From assembly GCA_003554375.1 (NCBI GenBank), contig PWGF01000394.1, positions 1 through 12,226 of the forward strand: a DNA stretch of 12,226 nucleotides, in the 5' to 3' direction. The stretch is from Spirochaetaceae bacterium (GTDB lineage: Bacteria; Spirochaetota; Spirochaetia; DSM-27196; SKKC01). The notes beneath the pieces were generated by a model that searched no databases, was not told where the DNA came from, and saw only the letters and a program-made list of their open reading frames with translations. Each line of letters starts with the position of its first letter. The stretch's first letter is position 1. This document shows positions 9,501 through 12,226 of the stretch, piece by piece. The position numbers and the translations under genes were made by a program.

Positions 9501-12226
9501 GCGCAGCTTTTCGGAGCGATCGACGCCGAAGAGGTGCAGCTGCGTCTTGAGAGCGAGGACGAGGGGCGGCGCTTCACGATCGACGTGAGCGGGGCCGTTA
9601 TGCTACCGGACGCCCTCCCTTCGCCCTTCGGTGGGAGCGAGGTCGAGATCGAGCGGTTTGTCCTGACCGACGCCGGAGCCGTGCGTGATCTCTCGGTCGT
9701 TTACGCGCAGCCGGGGCGGCACGGGTTCGTCGCGGGGACCGAAATCGCCGATCCCCGGATGGCGCTCGAGCTGGACGAGGAGAGCGGGCGGCCGCTCCTG
9801 GATGCGTCGGGCTCGGTGTGGCTTGGCAGTGAGTTTCCCAACGGGCTTTCGGGGACCGAGATTGAGCTCAGCGAGCTCGTATACGAGCCGCGAGGCGGCG
9901 TCCACGCGGCAGCGGGCGTGGCTCGCCTTGCGGATACCGAGCTTTTCGGGGGCGCTTCGCTATTGGGCGGTACCGTCGGCGTCGAAGGCAGCGACGGGGA
10001 GCTGTTCTTCGACGTATCCGGGACCCTCGCTCTTCCGCCACCGTTCTCGCAAGGGGAGCGCGAGGTGCAAACCCGGATCGGGCGGCTTCTTCTGGCGGCC
10101 GACGGCACGGTGCACGAAGCGGACATCGGCTTCGAGGCGAGAAACACCACCGTATTCGATGCGATCGACGTCGAGCAAATCGAGGCTCGATCGCGGGCAC
10201 GCGATGGAGAGCTCGTGATCGACGGTACGCTCGACGCGCGGCTTCCGGAGAGCCTACCCGGTGACCTCACCGGGGCAGGGCTCGCGGGAACGTTCGAGTA
10301 CGTGGCCGGGACCGGGATGGAGTCGTTCGAACTTGCCTCAACCGATACGCTCGAAGCCCCGCTGCCGGCTGACCTCACAGCCGAGTTCGATACGGTCGCC
10401 GTCGGCGTGGAGGGGGTCAGGACGAGTGGCGGCGTTCGCTTTCCCGATAGCTTCCCGAAAGGGCTTGCCGGAGTACGAATCGATCTCACCGAGCTCCAGA
10501 TTGGTTGGGACGGGACGGTTACGAAGGTCGAGGGCCGCCTCGGCTACGCGGCCATCGAGATTGCCGGATTCAATGCGGACCTGTACGGGCTTGAGTTGTC
10601 GGCGGACGGAGTCTCGATCGACCGGATCGATCTGGAGATGCCGCCCTCGGTCTACCAGGGCCGGGCAAGCCTCGTCGACGCGGGGTACGACCGCCACGGT
10701 GGGTTCTACGGCGACTTCGAGATGGATGCGCTCATCTTCTACGTGGCCGGGGTCCGCGTGACGGCGGAAGGGCCGGATTTGGAGATTGCGGAGCGCCGGA
10801 TCGCCTTCGATCGCGTTGCGCTCGTGCTCCCGGAGATCATGGGAGGGGCGCACGTGGAGGTTGCCGGGTTCACGGCAAGTCCCGGCGGGGTCCGGATTGC
10901 CGGAGGGGGCGTGGAGCTCCCGTGCTTCGAAATGCCCGGTGGACTGGGCTTCAGCGGAATCTACTTGGAGCTCGAGCTCGACGGTGGAACCTACAGCTTG
11001 GCCGGCGGCGGTTCGGCGTCGGTTCCGGGCTTGGGGCTTGTCTCCGCGGAGATTTCGCTTACCAACGTGAGTGGGGTCTACCCGTGGGGCTTGCGGTACG
11101 GGCGGCTTGAGTTCCAGGTGGACGGACTCGGGATCCCGGTTGGCGGGACCGGTATCTACGTCAACGGCCTGCGGGGAGCAATTGCTTTCGGCCCGCCGGG
11201 GCGGGAGATGCCGGTACGGCTCCAGGGTATGGCCGGGGGCACGCGGATCATGGCGGGGCTCTTCATGCGCGATGCGACCGGCTCCGTGACCGGAGACACC
11301 GAGGTGTGGGTGAACCTCGACACGTTCGAGTGGGCGGTGTCTGGAGAGTTCGCGGTGCTGGAAGGGCTCGTCGAGGCCGGGGTGCTTGCGATGCTTACCA
11401 ATCGCTACGGGTTCTACGGGGAGCTACGCGTGCGGATTACCTACATCCGGGGCCGGGCGTGGATTCAGGTCTGGCGCGAGGACGATACCTACGTGGCAGG
11501 CGGTGCGGAAGTCAAGTTCGGGATTCCGGAGAAGATCATTGGGGGACAGCCGCGAAACTCGCTCTGGCTCGGGCCGATTGGCGCTGAGTTCGGCACCTTC
11601 GTGAGGGACGGCGATCTGGTGAGCGGCGTCATGGGCTACGTGGACCCACCCGTGATCGGCCGTATCGGCGCGTTCGTTTCGTCGGATGGGATCGAGTTGG
11701 GGAGTATGCGCGGCCTCGCTTTGTACGGCGACCGGCCGCCGGGCGCGGCAAGCTTTAGCATCGCATCACCGGGGCCGAGTGCGTCGCTGATGAGCGCCGG
11801 CTCCTCCGTCGTGGGGCGGCGGGCGGCCAAGGAGCTCGTGGTCCGCGACCGCCGTCCGGGAACTAGCGGCGACGGTAGTAGCGATAGCTATGCCTTTGTC
11901 GTGGGGGAATCCACCGCTCCGCGGAACCTCCGGGGAGCCTGGACGGACGGCACTGTTGGGGCCTCGGATAACGGGCAGGGCGAGCCCCCGGAAGGCTCCG
12001 ACGATGCCGGCCATGACAATCGGGCCAACCACGGCAGCGACCAGGACGGTGGCGCCGAGGATGCCGGGGTTCAGGACGGCGGGGTCCAGGATGGCAAGGC
12101 CCAGGACGGCGAGGGCCAAGAGAGTGGCGCCCGGCTGCGCGTCCCAGCCGGCACGCGGGCGTCCGCCGGGTCCGCGGGAGGCGTGCCGGCGGACGGCGGG
12201 ACCCAGCTACGCCTGCCGGCCGGGCC
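489..12226 (+). CDS. Giant secreted multidomain beta-repeat protein, 3' partial
   Basis: I read this frame codon by codon and found no stop over 3,912 codons, so the protein exceeds 3,900 residues and continues beyond the window. The order is: signal or anchor segment (5-28), unrecognised N-terminal domain, twelve Ig-like/OmpL47-like modules (about 225-1735), acidic hinge, irregular beta-rich region (1748-2890), nine repeats of about 70 residues (2891-3504), Gly/aromatic beta domain (3505-3738) and a low-complexity tail with QDG-type pentapeptides. I count seven cysteines (residues 57, 437, 503, 1568, 1785, 2748, 3479), as is usual for large exported beta proteins. Asp and Glu are abundant and lysine is rare. 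No enzyme motif is visible. A structural or adhesive surface role, or a periplasmic scaffold, is inference from architecture. The gene overlaps the upstream gene by 8 bases and follows a good ribosome site. The C-terminal anchor or sorting signal, if any, is outside the window. The reading frame is certain; the function is not. Confidence 0.95.
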   Translation, partial: MSDMRKLARTGASALFLFLVGGVGLLPAWELLWSDERSSANSEVWLFVRSDYPYIVCEEPSTPRIYFRDEAEFRFRKREGFTVGLRTRMNGDVGDVRVVSGSETKGSGNDGDWDHSYSGSSEARVRMRHWAKGTSYDERVYYNIRRVDPPELSRTRTYWHRSGVWAVDVAVEHDGRGSGMGVATTAPDARNGSSRSGTGSHTFLFNYASSDESVTISAEDDLGGFHSITVGPPTDATPPTITALEFRPARSGADTGRAEDSDGLPSRFEWGSEAEWTPAGIMLAAVTAHDHQSGLESIEVAQATGPGEFTTYQAFSDYQKLFSWSWGGFTMPHNTDLRVRATDRAGNESEVTVPIDWIDRTDPERPSVEARNEQGEVIESGSWSGSDVTVRATANDEKGTDWVLHSDASGIERIVFSPNPGETVTRSASDNDEEEFCEAEFSVTREGETEATVTAYDKAGNSRDKEVTVRIDHTAPEVSITHEDQTEGRWVSGNVSLDVFASCGLSGVNPERLHVTAYGVSEVDLERAGLDASSADRDILRAVSARTLDLTEPLRTWTHADFSGTSGRVTVSDNGLIVVRGKAQDSANPANEGEGFTVVRIDSGMPTIEYDPHANVHPNIDPHGGWTRLRRINFENFAFSDGSGRRPADPVGSGIARAQWRVPEEDSDDTFEPADRPTVELGPDGGAYERRLQLKVVDGAGNETTEDFTFQIDREPPEIDGAEAWADGALDRQWFDDDYAVVLDLDIGDGDGSGFLATSRLQHGLPAARDDGGSGVDTDRWQWRVFGEGEWRVPNDGEIDLGEDGANLDDGLHTVEFRVFDNVGNEVTRAFPVLLDRSAPTFSVVDAFAGSDAGYGLGQADDNWTNAEEVTITLQIVDEFLAVGDVEVALQRKESSDSIQWQPVSNAAFAELGPHDSDPKRATLTVDLTAEGRTDVWVRPADQLGNRARSVVGTVRIDRTRPTVNVWIETPEDVSGQEWTRASEVTVAAEASYGSLEGGWAGKRAAIDGQWEYEVNSFDLGLRYSSVSDASVRLESPGRHRVTFSTEDEAGNIGSASFEVWMDDVVPGTLQFQPEPYARGADDGGVLTLGLAQEIDARDEVSGIDGEETRVAVVPAGMAEGVVSSGAVPEDYRWYGFDGLTEDDHDWPREDGAGRATWGENGERLTLPGTADDYADGAYALVIEVRDRAGNARREARSFTMDQTPPEIEEIAAYGVPAPDDPAPQGGELRVPATPEQPSPVRTIGAELTARLRIGGQEAGESAAAPVATVEYALPERPDAEPGDAEYSSRVSELAIDPVGAGTPAPQQVWWVLDEEQADGTWYLFARVRDEAGNVSEPVVMPFAVDRSELPRPTIASTTHVDTSGWFSVHDGTARNDPRFTVSPPATTAGTGVSEYAWELWERELVPGATGLELDRSEGAGRLMASGSHPADQGAVLAPAAELEDRRLADNPDRYTFYVLEVRALNAAGVPGEPAEFAFFIDTERPANLTLRAEPFVDSNAWYAAGVAELSWERPKSMTEVREYAYRLFADDPLERHDGAEPAIPDSDKALRELDLDAEGWIATRDECVEVSFARSGEGGDEEPLAGELHAALIAEDHAGNREVDVRLLRFDRVAPRLAELEPGGDEVAIEVDADGERAMVAWGEPENDEWSGVDRIEIALYWLVEGEGEGDGSGGETERRMERVPGRGVRTAEASGAGQTVYEAIERGRWYEVRLRLVDGAGNYRSYPRTFRIPVEEGEDGDDDPPAYWAEFRVEWNDFALAGERLFGPAEPERADEAELRDLCLELPPGVLWRAEEEPGSESEALAEVSLSRSAIEFDDDGEFLAAEVEAEELSVRAGGFVFEAEQIRVDRAGAVQLLQAGYRREVERGPGGPREELLFVYPWIDLSAGGSVRPVGSAAHHEVGPADTGSALEAEEEAELSLVTETADGAAGPRLPADGAGVWRLVGLEQTGFFGGRWRIEHAALDTGPLAAAGVVLAGAPGGAGSDGSTAVRFDRVDLDAAGRVVEGRRDGGSAPALTLPNAEIAAGAVALRVEAIAIAESTLHLLDDGFAGDDGELISEAELRNYVVRPVRVAGAAGGGAGPGVEVDLVEEAGFEHTTPIRYDDAYGNGYRIDRLGFQGNRIIVRRGELVTSSGETIGIDGIELGSEGPVVYRGAPIAGFRATIHGFRLESDEAELQGGDVVLHSARLIDLPRNFDTDELHLGPMRLRIADYAVLESGSGEASFGSDGIYAGAVIHGVSLEADGLFARELEVPLAGELRGASGQSDVIFEDAELLATGLVEPVKSAERVRMEVAGFEAHAAGAELRGGELRFGALTVLASDERGSRPLRFGGLRAEAGGVTEAARLTRPASFSAYGYTVDLREGALDAGGLRVVAGLAAPAGFGRRVLEFADARIDPADAPDAHDVLESGTARGDSVLRIGGHRARARRVRLSSEGLVVPRADVELPVAPGGDRPVMEIEDVAIAPDGTVARAGGLRRDVEFVAANGFAVSAERVEVGEGQLSLAGKVHLPEALGRGGAVEYREPRIFLDRRGVVSAPASREETEYQISGFDAVGREARIEEEGVHFDTTTVELFGVTARLPRLSFYADGELRLAGRALRPVDLPIFGGRLTVSSWRIVEDGLAARAVVALPPELGALQVSFDPVVFRPDGSLRTAATVPQIDYERAGFAVAMRNLSLDEEGLRIESAVLTLPEELESRRVYLRDVYFDHEWNLHGGAAGADPVPLWGFTLHPEELRFQDGAICFAGSIRTPSRWNEPLGGRRIEVVQLRFTPKGELVELDIRAAEAFEVDFVGDSTFVFEGLGVELPEGASRPRLAAHETSLRFPEESGMPAVRMHGLTLDPYGGSERLPGFEFDRVTIDPVKTELYGVEFVLRELTLESSGEFAFSGTAVLPQSMPEVLAGGRLDVRRLAIEDGRLVGLEARLEDLDGPVGEFVDIRGGRVELTAPGDDLVASLAGQVELGNVFPSGLRGRSATIGELTYSTGSSRIVAVDVTSERFDAQLFGAIDAEEVQLRLESEDEGRRFTIDVSGAVMLPDALPSPFGGSEVEIERFVLTDAGAVRDLSVVYAQPGRHGFVAGTEIADPRMALELDEESGRPLLDASGSVWLGSEFPNGLSGTEIELSELVYEPRGGVHAAAGVARLADTELFGGASLLGGTVGVEGSDGELFFDVSGTLALPPPFSQGEREVQTRIGRLLLAADGTVHEADIGFEARNTTVFDAIDVEQIEARSRARDGELVIDGTLDARLPESLPGDLTGAGLAGTFEYVAGTGMESFELASTDTLEAPLPADLTAEFDTVAVGVEGVRTSGGVRFPDSFPKGLAGVRIDLTELQIGWDGTVTKVEGRLGYAAIEIAGFNADLYGLELSADGVSIDRIDLEMPPSVYQGRASLVDAGYDRHGGFYGDFEMDALIFYVAGVRVTAEGPDLEIAERRIAFDRVALVLPEIMGGAHVEVAGFTASPGGVRIAGGGVELPCFEMPGGLGFSGIYLELELDGGTYSLAGGGSASVPGLGLVSAEISLTNVSGVYPWGLRYGRLEFQVDGLGIPVGGTGIYVNGLRGAIAFGPPGREMPVRLQGMAGGTRIMAGLFMRDATGSVTGDTEVWVNLDTFEWAVSGEFAVLEGLVEAGVLAMLTNRYGFYGELRVRITYIRGRAWIQVWREDDTYVAGGAEVKFGIPEKIIGGQPRNSLWLGPIGAEFGTFVRDGDLVSGVMGYVDPPVIGRIGAFVSSDGIELGSMRGLALYGDRPPGAASFSIASPGPSASLMSAGSSVVGRRAAKELVVRDRRPGTSGDGSSDSYAFVVGESTAPRNLRGAWTDGTVGASDNGQGEPPEGSDDAGHDNRANHGSDQDGGAEDAGVQDGGVQDGKAQDGEGQESGARLRVPAGTRASAGSAGGVPADGGTQLRLPAG
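573..1160 (+). other. N-terminal domain before the Ig-like array (residues 29-224)
   Basis: This is a mixed polar and aromatic segment with beta-like stretches (SEVWLFVRSDYPYIVCEEP, RVYYNIRRV, SGVWAVDVAVEHD). It ends in DDLGG (220-224) followed by TPPTITALEF, a weak version of the motif that closes each later Ig-like module, so its second half may be a degenerate first module. The first half is not recognised. Base composition differs from the rest of the gene: lines counted here are 53-57% GC, and eight AGA/AGG arginine codons occur in the first 128 codons. Confidence 0.5.
1161..5693 (+). repeat. Array of twelve Ig-like / OmpL47-like modules (residues 225-1735)
   Basis: A closing motif D-x-x-G-N recurs at residues 343, 457, 698, 821, 942, 1048, 1187, 1330, 1597 and 1720, with degenerate copies at 585 (DSANPAN) and 1466 (NAAGV). 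Spacing is 106-143 residues. About 10-15 residues after nearly every copy comes a linker of the type hydrophobic-D-x-x-x-P (for example VRIDHTAPEV, FQIDREPPEI, VRIDRTRPTV). Several modules also carry an earlier D-x-x-S-G-[V/I/L] motif (DHQSGL at 290, DEVSGI at 1099, DEWSGV at 1649). Both signatures, and phrases such as DDGLHTVEFRVFDNVGN, are known from bacterial Ig-like and OmpL47-type repeats, which form extended stalks in exported proteins, some of them adhesins. The modules are too diverged for DNA-level repeats to be visible. The family call is good at the superfamily level; the exact Pfam type is uncertain. Confidence 0.8.
5484..5507 (+). repeat. Small Glu-Gly repeat (EGEGEGDG)
   Basis: A GGCGAG hexamer repeats here and encodes alternating Glu and Gly (residues 1666-1673) followed by SGGE. 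It sits inside the last Ig-like module and is most simply an expanded surface loop. It is in frame, so length changes by six bases would not break the protein. Confidence 0.5.
5697..5729 (+). other. Acidic hinge between the two halves (residues 1737-1747)
   Basis: The sequence EEGEDGDDDPP follows the last D-x-x-G-N module, where the usual D-x-x-x-P linker would be. All Ig-like signatures stop here and a different kind of beta sequence begins. I read it as a flexible inter-domain hinge; it could also bind divalent cations, which is a guess. Confidence 0.6.
5730..9158 (+). other. Irregular beta-rich region (residues 1748-2890), family unknown
   Basis: The sequence is dominated by short alternating hydrophobic strands separated by Asp/Gly turns, with hardly any helix-like stretch. 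Phrases of the type G-x-V-x-L-P and L-F-G recur at uneven distances, for example LAGKVHLPEALG (LP at 2514), PVDLPIFGG (2608), VVALPPELG (2635), VLTLPEEL (2696), GVELPEG (2811) and VELFGVTARLP. These resemble the motif of the regular array that follows, so the region is probably an older, eroded part of the same repeat. It has no lysine from its start to residue 2288. Candidate folds are a beta-solenoid or a long twisted beta-groove like TamB/AsmA-type proteins, but no family-specific residue allows a choice. Confidence 0.55.
9159..11000 (+). repeat. Nine tandem repeats of about 63-73 residues (residues 2891-3504), unassigned
   Basis: A unit opening recurs with the pattern hydrophobic-x-G-x-[A/V/L]-x-[L/F]-[P/G], then usually a [L/F]-P or G-L pair, G-x-x-V-x-[I/V]-x-x-L, and a D/G turn. 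The key Leu/Phe/Met falls at residues 2897, 2966, 3039, 3112, 3182, 3252, 3318, 3384 and 3447, so spacing is 69, 73, 73, 70, 70, 66, 66 and 63. Examples of unit openings are FSGTAVLPQSMP, VSGAVMLPDALP, ASGSVWLGSEFP, VSGTLALPPPFS and GGVRFPDSFPKGLAG. Second halves often hold L-F-G or L-Y-G (AQLFGAID, TELFGGAS, ADLYGLEL). Alternating hydrophobic residues predict about six to eight strands per unit. DNA copies are too diverged for recent expansion. I do not recognise this as a named family. Confidence 0.7.
11001..11702 (+). other. Gly- and aromatic-rich beta domain (residues 3505-3738)
   Basis: After the last repeat the sequence becomes richer in Gly, Tyr, Trp and Phe and less charged, with strands such as GTGIYVNGLRGAIAFG, TEVWVNLDTFEWAVSGEFAV, RYGFYGELRVRITYIRGR and AWIQVWRED, followed by LWLGPIGAEFGTFV and GRIGAFVSSDGIELG. 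Alternation of aromatic/aliphatic with small residues suggests amphipathic beta hairpins. It looks like a capping domain for the repeat body, or possibly a membrane-embedded beta sheet; I cannot decide between them and recognise no family. Confidence 0.5.
11703..12041 (+). other. Low-complexity linker (residues 3739-3851)
   Basis: The segment is rich in Ser, Gly, Pro, Ala and Asp (PGPSASLMSAGSS, GQGEPPEGSDDAGHDN) and has little strand-like order apart from SYAFVVGE. It reads as a flexible spacer between the beta domain and the pentapeptide repeats. Confidence 0.55.
12042..12131 (+). repeat. Six tandem 15-bp repeats encoding QDG-type pentapeptides
   Basis: Six units in exact 15-base register encode QDGGA, EDAGV, QDGGV, QDGKA, QDGEG and QESGA (residues 3852-3881). 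The DNA core CAGGACGGC or a near copy recurs at 12042, 12072, 12087 and 12102. Because the unit is a multiple of three, copy number can change without loss of frame. The acidic Asp-Gly pattern recalls calcium-binding loops but lacks the RTX nonapeptide and the dockerin or EF-hand spacing, so it is best called a disordered linker. Confidence 0.8.
12132..12226 (+). repeat. Possible 72-bp repeat entering the window edge
   Basis: RLRVPAG (from 12132) returns as QLRLPAG (from 12204), exactly 72 bases or 24 residues later, with Ala/Gly/Ser-rich sequence between. Only one full period is visible before the window ends, so this could be the first unit of a tandem array or a coincidence in low-complexity sequence. 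Confidence 0.35.

Noticed and set aside
5730..11000. Firm assignment to the AsmA/TamB or autotransporter families
   Set aside because: Only general beta-strand alternation supports these. No diagnostic motif is visible, and the autotransporter barrel or other C-terminal anchor would lie outside the window.
12042..12131. RTX, dockerin or thrombospondin-type calcium repeats
   Set aside because: The Asp-Gly content is suggestive, but the five-residue unit lacks the GGxGxDxUx nonapeptide and the D-x-D-x-D-G loop spacing those families need.
489..12226. Frameshift or several adjacent genes instead of one
   Set aside because: Repeat signatures continue in the same phase throughout, and no in-frame stop or change of coding phase was found.
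1..12226. tRNA, rRNA, CRISPR array, insertion sequence, riboswitch or terminator
   Set aside because: No stretch of non-coding sequence exists in which these could sit, and none of their characteristic repeats or hairpins was seen.

Overview
This window is almost entirely one gene. A single uninterrupted plus-strand reading frame runs from the ATG at 489 to the last base, 3,912 codons and two bases, and has not reached a stop. Upstream, and overlapping it by 8 bases, is the 3' end of another plus-strand gene whose start lies outside the window. I see no RNA gene, CRISPR array, insertion sequence, terminator or free-standing promoter. The many open frames on the opposite strand and in other frames are shadows that a GC-rich giant gene produces.

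The large product reads as a secreted, cysteine-poor, acidic, beta-rich megaprotein. In order it contains: a hydrophobic signal or anchor segment (residues 5-28); an unrecognised N-terminal domain (about 29-224); twelve bacterial Ig-like/OmpL47-like modules (about 225-1735) marked by D-x-x-G-N and D-x-x-S-G signatures; a short acidic hinge (1737-1745); an irregular beta-rich region (1748-2890); nine regular repeats of about 63-73 residues that I cannot assign to any known family (2891-3504); a glycine- and aromatic-rich beta domain (3505-3738); a Gly/Ser/Pro/Asp linker; and six 15-bp pentapeptide repeats (3852-3881) leading into what may be a further repeat cut off by the window edge.

The organism cannot be named from this sequence. 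High GC (line counts of about 53-57% near the gene start and 75-80% in the middle), strong G/C preference at third positions, a strong Shine-Dalgarno site and overlapping genes all indicate a bacterium. OmpL47-like modules were named from Leptospira but are widespread. High Asp/Glu content with very few lysines, including 738 consecutive residues with none, would fit a halophile or simply GC pressure favouring arginine.

The two genes share the overlap ATGAGTGA, so they are probably co-transcribed and translationally coupled. A long arm of Ig-like modules followed by a very long beta-repeat body suggests a cell-surface or periplasmic scaffold or adhesin, but no catalytic motif or ligand-binding site is visible. 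The beta-repeat body is the least described part of the window and the best candidate for something new.
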